A stretch of DNA of 64,000 nt from Pirellulales bacterium (GCA_035939775.1 DASZFO010000159.1:47926-111925); one strand, 5' to 3'. Numbered from the stretch's first letter, positions 53,086 through 62,965 are shown. Notes: generated from the sequence alone by a model not told the origin. Numbers and translations: made by a program.

Positions 53086-55089
53086 ATGACGCACGACAAC
53101 GAGTGGGGCAGGCACCGAGTGGCGATCGAGGCGGTCACTCCGCTGGTGGATTGCGGCCGGTTTCCGATCAAGCGAATTCAAGGAGACCGGATCGCGGTCG
53201 AGGCCGATCTGTTTGCCGACGGTCACGAGGAAATCCGCGGCGTTCTGCTGTGGCGCCACGAAAAGAGCGCCGATTGGTCGCAGGCTGAGTTGGGGTTGTT
53301 CTTCAACGACCGTTGGCGAGCCTCATTCGACGTTCGCGAAATCGGCCGCTACCATTACACGATTCGCGGCTGGGTCGATCGGTTCCAAACCTGGCGGCAC
53401 GATTTGGCGAAGCGCGTCGCGGCCGGTGCCGATGCGAAGGTCGATCTGTTGATCGGCGCTCAATTGGTGGCGGAAAGCGCTGAGCGGGCGAGGGGGCCGG
53501 ATGCCGCGCGGCTGAAGGAATTTGCCGCGACATTATCGGGGGCAAAAAGTCCGGAGGAGCGAGCGCAGATTGCCGACAGTCCGGTGCTCGTCGGCCTGAT
53601 GGACCGTTATCCTGATTTGCAATTCGCCACGACGCTTGATCCGCCACTGACAGTGACCGTTGATCGCGAGCGGGCGCGGTTCAGCGCGTGGTACGAAATG
53701 TTTCCGCGCTCGACCAGCCCGACCCCTGGCGGCCACGGCACGTTCGCCGACTGCGAGGCTCGACTGCCATACGTGGCCGAAATGGGCTTCAACGTTCTCT
53801 ATTTCCCGCCGATCCACCCGATCGGGGCAGCGTTTCGCAAGGGGAAAAACAACTCACCGACCGCACTGGCGTCGGACGTTGGCAGCCCGTGGGCAATCGG
53901 CGCGGCCGATGGCGGCCACAAAGGCGTGCTGCGGGAACTCGGCACGCTCGCGGATTTCCATTCGCTCGTGGCCGCGGCCGCCTCGCGGGGGATCGAGATC
54001 GCGCTGGACATCGCCTATCAATGTTCGCCCGATCACCCGTACGTCGCCGCGCATCCCGAATGGTTTCGCAAACGGCCGGATGGCACGATCCAGTATGCCG
54101 AGAATCCGCCCAAGAAATATCAGGACATCTATCCCTTCGATTTCGAAACGCCGGCTTGGCGGCCGCTTTGGGACGAATTGAAGAGCGTCGTATCCTTCTG
54201 GGCCGAGCAAGGAGTGCGGATCTTCCGCGTCGATAATCCGCATACCAAGCCGTTCGCTTTTTGGGAATGGATGATCGATGATCTCAAGCGACAGGATCCC
54301 GATCTGATCTTTCTTTCCGAGGCGTTCACGCGGCCGAAGGTGATGTACCGCCTGGCGAAGCTCGGCTTCACGCAGTCGTACACCTATTTCACTTGGCGAA
54401 ATACGAAGCAGGAGTTGACTGAGTATCTCGAGGAGATCACGCGGCCGGCGATGCGCGATTTCTTTCGGCCGAATCTCTGGACGAACACACCAGACATCTT
54501 GTCGGAGTATTTGCAGAGCGGGCAACGGGCCGCGTTCATCGCGCGTCTAGTGCTGGCGGCGACGCTGGCGGCAAACTTCGGCGTGTATGGCCCGCCGTTC
54601 GAACTGTGCGTCGCGACGGCCCGTGAGTCGCAAAGCGAGGAGTATCTTGGCTCGGAGAAATATGAGATTCCGCATTGGCAGCTCGATCGGCCGGAGAGCT
54701 TGCGGGACGTGATCGCCCGGGTCAACCGCGCTCGCCGCGAGAACCGGGCCTTGCAGAGCGATGCCAATTTGGAGTTCCATCCGGTCGAAAGCGATCAGCT
54801 CATCTGCTACAGCAAACGGACCGACGACGGCGCCAATGTGGTGGTCGCGGTCGTCAATCTCGATCCTTACCACGCGCACTCGGGTAATGTGCAATTGCCG
54901 CTAGCGCAACTGGGGGTCCGCGAGGACAAGCCGTATCAGATGGAAGACCTGCTCAGCGGCACGCGCTATACTTGGCAGGGGAATCGCGGCTGGGTCGATC
55001 TGGCGCCGCAGCCGATGCCGGCCCATTTGTTTCGTCTTCGCCGCTGGGTTCGCACGGACGGGACCTTCGAAGTTTTCGATGAGCAATGA
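53086..55089 (+). CDS. glgE: Maltosyltransferase GlgE (alpha-1,4-glucan:maltose-1-phosphate)
   Basis: 667 residues, GH13 family, cytoplasmic. It extends alpha-glucans from maltose 1-phosphate. The N-terminal beta domain precedes the catalytic barrel with AWYEMFPRSTSPTPGGHGTF, NVLYFPPIHPIG, SPWAIGAADGGHK, IALDIAYQCSPDHPYV, FRVDNPHTKPFAFWEW (nucleophile Asp) and FLSEAFTRPKVMY (acid/base Glu). These are the GlgE-specific forms. A C-terminal beta domain follows. GAGG lies five bases before the ATG. Other genes of the pathway (treS, pep2/mak, glgB) are not in the window. It is divergent from the giant surface protein gene. Confidence 0.96.
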   Translation: MTHDNEWGRHRVAIEAVTPLVDCGRFPIKRIQGDRIAVEADLFADGHEEIRGVLLWRHEKSADWSQAELGLFFNDRWRASFDVREIGRYHYTIRGWVDRFQTWRHDLAKRVAAGADAKVDLLIGAQLVAESAERARGPDAARLKEFAATLSGAKSPEERAQIADSPVLVGLMDRYPDLQFATTLDPPLTVTVDRERARFSAWYEMFPRSTSPTPGGHGTFADCEARLPYVAEMGFNVLYFPPIHPIGAAFRKGKNNSPTALASDVGSPWAIGAADGGHKGVLRELGTLADFHSLVAAAASRGIEIALDIAYQCSPDHPYVAAHPEWFRKRPDGTIQYAENPPKKYQDIYPFDFETPAWRPLWDELKSVVSFWAEQGVRIFRVDNPHTKPFAFWEWMIDDLKRQDPDLIFLSEAFTRPKVMYRLAKLGFTQSYTYFTWRNTKQELTEYLEEITRPAMRDFFRPNLWTNTPDILSEYLQSGQRAAFIARLVLAATLAANFGVYGPPFELCVATARESQSEEYLGSEKYEIPHWQLDRPESLRDVIARVNRARRENRALQSDANLEFHPVESDQLICYSKRTDDGANVVVAVVNLDPYHAHSGNVQLPLAQLGVREDKPYQMEDLLSGTRYTWQGNRGWVDLAPQPMPAHLFRLRRWVRTDGTFEVFDEQ

Positions 55090-55126
55090 CTGCCACGGAA
55101 AAGCGAACGCCGGCGGAAGTGTAGGT

Positions 55127-55166
55127 GTAGGGTGCGTCGAGCGCAGCGCTGACGCACCGGTGCGTC
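55127..55166. repeat. GTAGGGTGCGTC element, family B (copy 3)
   Basis: GTAGGGTGCGTCGAGCGC with the facing GCGCTGACGCACC forms a compact hairpin. It lies between the convergent glgE and small membrane-protein genes and stops one base before the latter's stop codon. Confidence 0.75.
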
Positions 55167-55790
55167 TTACTGACGAGATCGCTGCAACGCGCCGAGCTGA
55201 TCGACGTCCATCAGAATGGTCACTTTGGCGTCGAGTCCATTGGCCAGCTTCTCCAGCAAGGCCGCCGTGGCGCCAGTCACAGTCATTCGGCAAGCCTTGC
55301 CCCCTTGCGTGATCTCGGCGGAGACAGCCACGGGGGGCGGCGAGCCAAGCAACTCCGGCGTGGCGCTCACCATCCGCGCCGGATCGACGGGCGTTTTGAG
55401 AATCCAGTCGAATGCCAAAGGATCGTCCGAAACCTTGTTCTTGGCTGTGAACTTGCCGAACTGTACGACGCTTTTCATTCCGTGCATTTGGTCGTGCACC
55501 GCTTGTCTCGCCGCTTCCCCGGCAGACGTCTGCATGACGCTCATGCTGACTGCCCACACGACTCCGGCGCCAACCGCGACGGCAAGGAATGCGACTAGCA
55601 TTACGAGACCGACGTTGCTCCGACCACTCGGCGGCCGCGACGATCCTCCAGGCGCGATTCTGGCGCCCGACGCGTGAGGCTGCGACGCCGCATCATCGCG
55701 AAACATTGCCAAATCGCGTTTGAGAGCGGCCGCCTCGATCGTAAGTTGCTTGATCTGTCTAGTGAGTTCTTCGAGCGAAGCGTCGTTCAT
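55167..55790 (-). CDS. Membrane protein of unknown function coupled to the Ser/Thr kinase
   Basis: 207 residues. The N-terminal 35 residues look like a coiled coil (LEELTRQIKQLTIEAAALKR). A linker rich in Gly, Ser and Pro is followed by one transmembrane helix (about residues 60-82, LVMLVAFLAVAVGAGVVWAV). The outer part (about 85-207) is soluble without recognised family, ending VTILMDVDQLGALQR. The ATG overlaps the kinase stop (ATGA), so synthesis is coupled. It may be a kinase substrate or partner; that is inference from position. Confidence 0.75.
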   Translation of the reverse strand: MNDASLEELTRQIKQLTIEAAALKRDLAMFRDDAASQPHASGARIAPGGSSRPPSGRSNVGLVMLVAFLAVAVGAGVVWAVSMSVMQTSAGEAARQAVHDQMHGMKSVVQFGKFTAKNKVSDDPLAFDWILKTPVDPARMVSATPELLGSPPPVAVSAEITQGGKACRMTVTGATAALLEKLANGLDAKVTILMDVDQLGALQRSRQ

Positions 55791-58327
55791 CGGTTAAGCT
55801 CCCTTAACAGTGGCGCAAATGCCGCGTCGGCCCGCAGCAGCACGAGGCTCGGTTCTTCGGTGACGTTGCTCACGGATAAATTGCCGACCGCGACGGCGTG
55901 CTTGAGCGTCTCGGAAATCCGCTCCCAATCCTGCTGCGCCGCCTCGGACCGTTTCGAATCAAGGTGCAGAAGCCGAAGGTTGTACAGGTTGGCGACGACC
56001 GCCAACGAGTATTCGGGCGCTTTCGGATAGTAGGTCGCGAGCCTTTCGAAACCACGAATTGCCGCTTGATAATGTTCGATCGACTCGGCGGCCGGATGGC
56101 CGGCGAGCGCCGAGAGCAGACCGAGACTGGCCTCGACCTCGGCCACTCTCTGAGAAAAGGCGGGCACTTCGAGGTAGTCTTCGGTCAATTTCCTATAGCT
56201 CGCGAGCGCGTGGGAATACGCAGCTTGCGACTCCTCGAATCGCTTTAGATCGCGATAGGCGGCGGCCAGCGTCATGGAAGTCATTGCTTGGCCCTCGCGG
56301 AAACTCTGGTCGGCCCTAAACCGCGGAAGTTTATCATAGATTGACTGTGATTTGACCAGCATGTTGACAGCATCTTGCGGCCGATTCGTGCGGAGATACA
56401 GCGAGCTGATATTGGCATAGGTGATCGCCAGGTCATGCCAACCATCGTCGATCCAATGGGCTTCACCCTCGGATTGCTCCGCCAATTGAAGGCGAATGTC
56501 GATCGCGCGGCGAAAGCTGGCCTCCGCCTCGTCGAACCGTTTCTGCCGGGATTCGAGCAGAGCCAGATTGTTCCACAGATTTCCCTGGGCCGAGCGCAAG
56601 AGCGCGTCGTCGGGTGCCTTTTGGCCGAGTTGCTTGAAGAGATCGAGCGACTTGCGGAATTCCGCTTCAGACACTTCTTCGTTTCCCGCGGCTTCCTCAA
56701 GATTTCCGTTGCTCGCATGCGCGGCGGCCAGTTCACGGCCGTATTTAAGTGAATCGGGCGCCTCGGCCACCAATTGATTGAGCAGTTGGAGCGACGTTTC
56801 GAGGCACGATCGCGCCTCGTCGAAGCGATGCAGCTTGATCCAGATGTTCCCAGCCTGCTTGCGGGCCAGCGCCTTCTCGAAGCGGACTTCCGGGTCGTTT
56901 CCCTCTTGGCTATAGATGTCTCTATAGAAATCGAGTTCGTCTTGAAGTTGCAAGCGGTAATCCTCGCCGGCCCGATTGAGCCGCGTTTCGCTGGCGATGA
57001 GGGCCTTGGAGAAATTCGCCTCGGCCCGCTGCCGCGCCCGATCGGTGCGTTCGAACGACTCGCTGAGCTGGGCGTTCTTCCACGCTCCGAACGAGATGAT
57101 CGCGACGGTTGCCAAAATCACGACGCCGACGAGCGCAGCTACCGAAGGCCGGCGCCGCGCCCATTTTGCCACGCGCTGCCATGGCCGCGATGGCCTGGCA
57201 ACGATCGGCCGGCCATCGAGGAACCGGGCCAAGTCATCAGCGAGCGCCGCGGCGGATTCGTAGCGCCTTCGCGGCGACTTTTCCAGACACTTCAAGATGA
57301 TTGTTTCCAGATCGCGCGGAATTGACGGAAACATTAGTCGCGGCGAAATCGGATCGTCGGCGAGCACCTGCAAGATCGTCGCGACAGCGTCTTGACCTCG
57401 AAACGGCGGCCGGCACGTCACTAGTTCATAAAGAATCGCCCCGAGTGAGTACACGTCGCAGGGCGGCCCGACGGTCTTCATCACCCCTCCGGCTTGCTCG
57501 GGCGCCATGTAGCTCGGGGTGCCCAGGATTGCGCCGGTTTGCGTCTGGCCGGGAACTTGGAGCTGTTTGGCGAGGCCAAAGTCGGTGATCTTTGGCGTCC
57601 CCTCTTCACTCAAGAGTACGTTGGCTGGCTTGAGATCGCGATGAACGATCCCGCGGCCGTGCGCGAAATGGATCGCTCGGGCCAGTATCTCGACAATCCG
57701 AGCGGCCTCGCGCGCCGGCAACGGATCCGATCGCAACGTGTCGGCCAGGCTGCCGCCCGGCATGAATTCCAGAAGCAGATACGGCCGCCCGTTCCATTGC
57801 CCGACCTCGTGAATCTGGACGATGTTCGGGTGTTGGAGCGCAGCCACCGCTCGCGCCTCGGCATGAAAGCGGGTCAAGAGTTCGGCGTCGGAATCGGTTC
57901 CGGTCATGACCGTCTTCAGCGCGACGATTCGCCCCAGACTCCTTTGGCGGACCTTATAGACCACGCCCATTCCGCCACGGCCGAGTTCGCCGAGAATCTC
58001 GTAGGGCGGCGGCTCGGCAGCGGCGGCGCTTGGGCCGATAGCGGTCGAACCGGCGCGGCGCGCCCATTCGGTCTCCTTCTGCGCCGCGCCGTCAAAGATC
58101 TCCGTCGGCAGCGGCGAACGGTTTTGATCGAGCGTGTTAAGAGGCGAATTGACATCCGGCGCCCTAGCGGAGGCATCGTGGACAAGCGACGGCATCTCGC
58201 CGTTGGCGACCGCCGCCTCGCCGCAAATCGGACAGCAGTGTGCGACGATGGTCGATCCGTCACCGGCAACGCCCGCGGCTTCGGCGGCCCAATAGTGACC
58301 TTGCGGACAAGTCAATTTGGCGGCCAT
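55787..58327 (-). CDS. Membrane Ser/Thr protein kinase with TPR repeats
   Basis: 846 residues. The N-terminus carries a zinc-ribbon-like pair (LTCPQGHYW and HCCPICGEAA). The PknB-type kinase domain (about 115-380) has GELGRGGMGVVYKVRQRSLG, VALKTVM, HRDLKPANVLL, DFGLAKQ and GTPSYMAPEQAGG. A transmembrane helix near residue 400 (LVGVVILATVAIISFGAW) separates it from an extracytoplasmic C-terminal half of TPR-like helices (for example FDEARSCLETSLQLLNQL and FDEAEASFRRAIDI). The ATG used follows a GTG by one codon. Such kinases phosphorylate unknown targets in planctomycetes. The small membrane protein downstream is translationally coupled. Confidence 0.92.
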   Translation of the reverse strand: MAAKLTCPQGHYWAAEAAGVAGDGSTIVAHCCPICGEAAVANGEMPSLVHDASARAPDVNSPLNTLDQNRSPLPTEIFDGAAQKETEWARRAGSTAIGPSAAAAEPPPYEILGELGRGGMGVVYKVRQRSLGRIVALKTVMTGTDSDAELLTRFHAEARAVAALQHPNIVQIHEVGQWNGRPYLLLEFMPGGSLADTLRSDPLPAREAARIVEILARAIHFAHGRGIVHRDLKPANVLLSEEGTPKITDFGLAKQLQVPGQTQTGAILGTPSYMAPEQAGGVMKTVGPPCDVYSLGAILYELVTCRPPFRGQDAVATILQVLADDPISPRLMFPSIPRDLETIILKCLEKSPRRRYESAAALADDLARFLDGRPIVARPSRPWQRVAKWARRRPSVAALVGVVILATVAIISFGAWKNAQLSESFERTDRARQRAEANFSKALIASETRLNRAGEDYRLQLQDELDFYRDIYSQEGNDPEVRFEKALARKQAGNIWIKLHRFDEARSCLETSLQLLNQLVAEAPDSLKYGRELAAAHASNGNLEEAAGNEEVSEAEFRKSLDLFKQLGQKAPDDALLRSAQGNLWNNLALLESRQKRFDEAEASFRRAIDIRLQLAEQSEGEAHWIDDGWHDLAITYANISSLYLRTNRPQDAVNMLVKSQSIYDKLPRFRADQSFREGQAMTSMTLAAAYRDLKRFEESQAAYSHALASYRKLTEDYLEVPAFSQRVAEVEASLGLLSALAGHPAAESIEHYQAAIRGFERLATYYPKAPEYSLAVVANLYNLRLLHLDSKRSEAAQQDWERISETLKHAVAVGNLSVSNVTEEPSLVLLRADAAFAPLLRELNR

Positions 58328-58653
58328 CACTCGATTCGGTTCGAGAAAGCGAACCACAAACCCTCATTGAATATGACGACGCTCTACCCAGTATATACGA
58401 TCGAGAGGGCCGGTTGCGACTATCCCGATAATCGCTCGCCATTGAGCCGGTAAGCATGTAGGCACGACCGCTGTAGCTTAGCCGCTCGAGACAATCGATC
58501 AACAGCTCCCGATCGCTTCCCATGCGCGCGTCATATCAATTCGCCGTAGCAAACCGGCCTCGACCTCAGCCTCGCCGGCATCGGGAAACTGCACGCGAAT
58601 GCACGCGCGCGCCAGATCGCACGACAACTCATGCAACCCCAGAATGGCAACGG
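58328..58653. other. Intergenic region upstream of the Ser/Thr kinase
   Basis: About 325 bases with no gene I can support. On the minus strand a TATACT -10-like hexamer (58390-58395) lies about 65 bases before the kinase start, without a convincing -35 partner. The rest shows nothing recognisable. Confidence 0.4.
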
Positions 58654-59508
58654 TCAATAGCGGCGAATCCGCTGCGAGAAATCCGGGCTGTCGCGGTAGA
58701 TGTAGGCCACGCGGTTGATTCGGGCCTCGGCGCGCGTTTGCTCGAAAGTGCCGTTCCCCTTTATCAGGCCCAAGTTGTAGGCCAGCCGATCCGAAAGGCC
58801 GGGGAACAGCACTTGATAGCTGTAGGGAATCTTATTCGGGATGACGTGGTTGACGTGGGTCACGATGTTCGTCGTGCAATTGTTCGTGATCGTATTGTAG
58901 AACTCCGGCTGGCTGGCCAGCTTGTTCGCCCGCTGGAGCATATCGACGAACAGCGCCTGCGATTCGCCTGGGGTCGTGTTCGCGCGATAGAGGTAGACGT
59001 CGTCCTTGCGGAAGTTCGATCGCAGGCGAATGAGGTCGCGCTCGTCCCCCACGACATAGACGATTTCGCTCTGGTTGAACAGATCGCGGATGGGCGTGTA
59101 TTTCTCCCCGCGCAGATGCCGCACTTCGACCGAGACCGACAAATAGTTGTCTCCCTGAAAGCCGAAGCTCAGGAACGTGTGCGCCACGCTCGGCATGTCG
59201 GCAAACGGAACAAGGATGTAATCGACTGAATCGACTTTCGTCAGATCGTAGGTCCGATCGGAGTAGTGAACGTCAAATTCGTCCTGGCTGCGATAGTCGC
59301 AGTTTCGAACGTTGTGGATCGTCACCAGATCGCCGCGAAAATTGGCGGTGGCGACACGGGAGTATTCCGGCGCCCAATCGCGATCGTTCGACGGAGTCAG
59401 CCGGCAACCGGTCGACGAAGCGGCGATCGCCAGCGTCAGCCAAGCCACAGCCCGCCATGCGTGGACTGGGGGCCGCGATTCGATCGAGCTGACATCGCGA
59501 TTCGCCAC
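58654..59508 (-). CDS. DUF4105 (Lnb_N-like periplasmic domain) lipoprotein
   Basis: 284 residues. A signal peptide with lipobox (LTLAIAASSTGCR) is followed by the domain: YSRVATANFRGDLVTIHNVR, YDLTKVDSVDYILVPFADMP, VAHTFLSFGFQGDNYLSVSVE and FYNTITNNCTTNIVTHVNHV. This last NNCTTN block with its Cys is the family hallmark and resembles a papain-like/NlpC catalytic region. Function is unproven; a cell-envelope peptidase or amidase is possible. A GTG start with GGGAG seven bases upstream is chosen over a TTG further upstream. Confidence 0.85.
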   Translation of the reverse strand: MANRDVSSIESRPPVHAWRAVAWLTLAIAASSTGCRLTPSNDRDWAPEYSRVATANFRGDLVTIHNVRNCDYRSQDEFDVHYSDRTYDLTKVDSVDYILVPFADMPSVAHTFLSFGFQGDNYLSVSVEVRHLRGEKYTPIRDLFNQSEIVYVVGDERDLIRLRSNFRKDDVYLYRANTTPGESQALFVDMLQRANKLASQPEFYNTITNNCTTNIVTHVNHVIPNKIPYSYQVLFPGLSDRLAYNLGLIKGNGTFEQTRAEARINRVAYIYRDSPDFSQRIRRY

Positions 59509-59960
59509 GCCGTGACTCCCAATGGATACGGGCCGAGCGTCAACCAACGGCCATGCGCCGCGGTCCCCTACACACGTATTCGGAACTCATTGCCCACCTT
59601 CATTGCGCAGATACGCAATTTGGGGCACAATTCTTATCCCAAACAGTTTAAATTGACAAGACAGATCGGCGCGACAATCCAGCAAACCGTCGGCTTTCAT
59701 AGTCTGCGCTGCCTTGGTAAACATTACCTGGGATGGCACGGCGAATTGGGCATTTCCACGGCCTATCCGCCATCCCAGCTTGCGGAAACCGGCCTTTCGT
59801 TCGATTCGGCTCCTCACTCCGGCCCTACCCGCCTCTTGCGAACGAGTTTCGCCCCAGCGAGAATGACCGCACTTTGCCAGCATCCGCTCTTTTGAAGCTT
59901 CATGCCGGCCATCGGTCGCTAGTCTTCGTACCCTCGCCCCGAGTCCGTCGCCCCATCCTC
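59509..59960. other. Divergent intergenic region, partly AT-rich
   Basis: About 450 bases between the DUF4105 lipoprotein and yifB genes, without a supported gene. A minus-strand pair TTGTCA (59654-59659) and TAAGAA with 17-base spacing could be a promoter for the lipoprotein gene. An in-frame upstream extension of yifB (from 59733) has no family support. Confidence 0.45.
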
Positions 59961-61499
59961 ATGCTGGCTCAGCTTCGCACCTATTCGCTCTTGGGGATCG
60001 AGGCCGTGCCGGTCGAGGTCGAGGTGGACGTGTCGCCCGGTGCGCTTCCCAAGACGGTGCTCGTCGGCTTGCCGGAGGCGGCGGTGAAGGAGAGCGTTCA
60101 TCGGATCGAACGGGCGATGGTCAACTCCGGCTTCCAGCGCCCGCAGGACCGGATCGTAATTAATCTCGCGCCCGCCGAACTGCCCAAGCAGGCCGCGTCG
60201 TTCGATCTGCCGATCACGCTCGGGCTGTTGGCTGGCAGCGGGCAACTCACTTCTGATCGCTTCAAGCAATACGCCGTGTTCGGCGAGCTGGCCCTCGACG
60301 GCAGCACCCGGCCAGCGCGCGGCGCCCTCTCGATGGCGATCGCCGCGGCGCAGCAGAAGGAGCTGCGCGGGCTAGTCGTTCCGAAATCGAGCGCGGCGGA
60401 GGCGGCCGTCGTCGAGGGAATCGAAGTGATCGGCGTCTCGACGCTCACCGAGGCAGTCGCCTTCTTTGCCGGCGAGTTGGAGATCGAGCCAACCCCACCG
60501 CGGCTCGACGAATGGTTTCAGGAGTTCGCAGTTTACGACGTGGACTTCGCCGACGTTCGCGGCCAGGAGATGGCCAAGCGCGCGATCACGATCGCCGCGG
60601 CCGGCGGGCATAATCTGCTAATGCTCGGCCCGCCCGGTTCCGGCAAGACGATGCTCGCCAAGCGCGTTCCCACGATCTTGCCCGATCTGACCGGCCCGGA
60701 GTCGATCGAGACCACGCGCATCTATAGCGCGATGGGATTGCTGCGCCCCGGCCAGCCGCTTTTGGCCACGCGCCCCTATCGTTCGCCGCACCACACGATC
60801 AGCGACGCCGGCCTGGTCGGCGGCGGCTCGACTCCGTCGCCCGGCGAGATCAGCCTTTCGCACAATGGCGTGTTGTTTCTCGACGAATTGCCCGAGTTCA
60901 ATCGCCGAACGCTCGAAGTCCTCCGCCAGCCGCTGGAAGACGGCACGGTGACGATTGCCAGGGCCCTTTCGAGCACGACCTTTCCGGCGAACTTCATGCT
61001 GATCGCGGCACTCAATCCTTGCCCGTGCGGCTATCGCAACGATCCCCGGCGGAATTGCAACTGCACGGTGCCGCAAGTCGAGCGGTACATGGGCAAGATC
61101 AGCGGCCCGTTGCTCGATCGGATCGATATTCACATCGAAGTGCCGGCAGTCGCGTTTCGCGAATTGTCGTCCGCGGCGCCAGGCACCTCGAGCGCACAAA
61201 TGCGCGAGGCCGTTGCCACCGCCCGAACAACACAGCGCGGTCGTTTCGCCGGCACCTCGACACGCAACAACGGCCACATGACGCACCGCCAAATCCGTGC
61301 GCATTGCCAACTCGACGAAGCCGGCATGAACTTGCTCAAAGCCTCGATGGCCGAGCTGGGCCTCTCCGCCCGCGCGCACGACAAAATCCTCCGCGTCGCC
61401 CGCACTTGCGCCGATCTGGAAGGCCTCGAAAAAATCGGCTCCCACAACGTCAGCGAAGCGATCAACTATCGAATGCTCGATCGCAATCTGTGGTCGTGA
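59961..61499 (+). CDS. YifB/ComM-family Mg-chelatase-like AAA+ ATPase
   Basis: 512 residues, cytoplasmic. The N-terminal ChlI domain reads LAQLRTYSLLGIEAVPVEVE, LPKTVLVGLPEAAVKESVHR and NLAPAELPKQAASFDLP. The AAA+ module has Walker A LMLGPPGSGKTMLAKR, RPYRSPHHTISDAGLVGG, Walker B GVLFLDELPEF and the Cys cluster ALNPCPCGYRNDPRRNC. A C-terminal ChlI helical domain follows. ComM is a branch-migration helicase for natural transformation in some bacteria; a role in DNA recombination here is inference. Length matches the family. Confidence 0.95.
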   Translation: MLAQLRTYSLLGIEAVPVEVEVDVSPGALPKTVLVGLPEAAVKESVHRIERAMVNSGFQRPQDRIVINLAPAELPKQAASFDLPITLGLLAGSGQLTSDRFKQYAVFGELALDGSTRPARGALSMAIAAAQQKELRGLVVPKSSAAEAAVVEGIEVIGVSTLTEAVAFFAGELEIEPTPPRLDEWFQEFAVYDVDFADVRGQEMAKRAITIAAAGGHNLLMLGPPGSGKTMLAKRVPTILPDLTGPESIETTRIYSAMGLLRPGQPLLATRPYRSPHHTISDAGLVGGGSTPSPGEISLSHNGVLFLDELPEFNRRTLEVLRQPLEDGTVTIARALSSTTFPANFMLIAALNPCPCGYRNDPRRNCNCTVPQVERYMGKISGPLLDRIDIHIEVPAVAFRELSSAAPGTSSAQMREAVATARTTQRGRFAGTSTRNNGHMTHRQIRAHCQLDEAGMNLLKASMAELGLSARAHDKILRVARTCADLEGLEKIGSHNVSEAINYRMLDRNLWS

Positions 61500-61612
61500 G
61501 CAAGTAATGTCGCGGAATTGACATCGCCATCGGTTCGGCTACAGTGGCGGGCGGTGGGGTGCCGCGTCATTTGCCATTGATTCTCTCCTCGTTTCTGCTC
61601 GGGAGGTCTCTC

Positions 61613-62965
61613 ATGAACCGTCGTGATGCACTCAAAACCAGCGCGGCTGGATTGGCTATGTCGATGATCGGGGCGCATGTTGCCGGGGCCGCAGACGAGA
61701 AGACCTATCGCGTCGGGCTGATTGGCACGGGTTGGTATGGCAAGAACGATCTGCTGAGATTGATCCAGGTCTCGCCGGTTGAGGTCGTCTCGCTCTGTGA
61801 CGTGGATAAGCACCAGTTGTCGGCCGCGGCCGATCTGGTCGCCCAGCGGCAGAAATCCAAGAAGACCCCGCGTACCTACGGCGATTATCGCGAGATGCTC
61901 AAGGCAAAGGACCTCGATATCGTGCTCGTCGGCACGCCCGATCATTGGCACGCGCTGGCGATGATCGCCGCCGTCGAGGCCGGGGCCGACGTGTACGTGC
62001 AAAAGCCGATCAGCCGCGACGTGCTCGAAGGAGAAGCGATGGTCGCCGCCGCCCGCAAGCATGGCCGCGTCGTGCAGGTCGGCACGCAGCGAAAGAGCAT
62101 GCCGCACATGCTCGATGCGAAGAAGAACGTCGTCGACGCCGGCCTGCTAGGCAAGATCGGGCAGGTCGATATTTGCTGCTATTACCACATGCGGGCCAAC
62201 GGCGATCCACCGCTCAGCCCCGTGCCGGATTATTTCGATTACGAAATGTGGACCGGCCCCGCGCCGCTTCGTCCGTACGACATGATCCCGCACGTCCGCT
62301 GGTGGCGGACCTTCACGGAATACGGCAACGGGATCATGGGCGATATGTGCGTTCACATGCTCGACGCGACGCGCTTCATGCTCGGGCTGGGCTGGCCGAA
62401 GCGGATTTCGTCCGGCGGCGGGATTTTCGTGGAGAAAGGGGGGAAGTCGAACATCACCGATACGCAAACGGCCACGTTCGAATACGACGGGCTGAACGTC
62501 ACCTGGCAGCATCGCACTTGGGGCGCGGCCAATGACCCGAAGTATGCCTGGTCGTTCAAGTTTTATGGTGACAAAGGGACGCTCAAGGCGGGAATGGACG
62601 GCTACGATTTCGTTCCCGAGGGGAAGGGAAAAGCGATTCACAAGGACGCCGTCTTCGAGCGCGAGCAGTTTCCCGAGGACGTCACCGAGAAAGAAATCGA
62701 TCTCTCCGGCGCTCCGGCGACTCGGGCGAACATGAAGAACTTTCTAGCCGCCATCGAAAGCCGCGGCCGCCCGATCGCCGATATCGAACAGGGGCACATC
62801 TCGACCTCCTCCTGCATTCTCGCGAACCTCTCGATGAATCTCGGCCGGGCGATCGTCTACGATCCGGCGAAGCGGCAAGTCGTCGGCGACGAGCAAGCCA
62901 CGGCCATGCTCCGCCGCGAATATCGCGAGCCGTGGAAGCATCCGGCCGACGGGCTGGTGTCATAG
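61613..62965 (+). CDS. TAT-exported Gfo/Idh/MocA-family oxidoreductase
   Basis: 450 residues. A twin-arginine signal (MNRRDALKTSAAGLAMSMIG) is typical of planctomycete members. The Rossmann NAD(P) motif is VGLIGTGWYGKNDLLRLI, followed by VVSLCDVDKHQL, LVGTPDHWHALAMIAAVEAG and DVYVQKPISRDVLEGE with the EKP-like Lys. The C-terminal domain (about 190-420) has GDMCVHMLDATRFMLGLGWP. It probably oxidises or reduces a sugar derivative outside the cytoplasm with pre-bound cofactor. GGGAGG lies before the ATG. It stands alone. Confidence 0.93.
   Translation: MNRRDALKTSAAGLAMSMIGAHVAGAADEKTYRVGLIGTGWYGKNDLLRLIQVSPVEVVSLCDVDKHQLSAAADLVAQRQKSKKTPRTYGDYREMLKAKDLDIVLVGTPDHWHALAMIAAVEAGADVYVQKPISRDVLEGEAMVAAARKHGRVVQVGTQRKSMPHMLDAKKNVVDAGLLGKIGQVDICCYYHMRANGDPPLSPVPDYFDYEMWTGPAPLRPYDMIPHVRWWRTFTEYGNGIMGDMCVHMLDATRFMLGLGWPKRISSGGGIFVEKGGKSNITDTQTATFEYDGLNVTWQHRTWGAANDPKYAWSFKFYGDKGTLKAGMDGYDFVPEGKGKAIHKDAVFEREQFPEDVTEKEIDLSGAPATRANMKNFLAAIESRGRPIADIEQGHISTSSCILANLSMNLGRAIVYDPAKRQVVGDEQATAMLRREYREPWKHPADGLVS

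Noticed and set aside
52852..53259. Upstream part of the giant sialidase-like open frame
   Set aside because: It overlaps the 5' end of divergent glgE and lacks the exported-protein motif, which starts after 52851.
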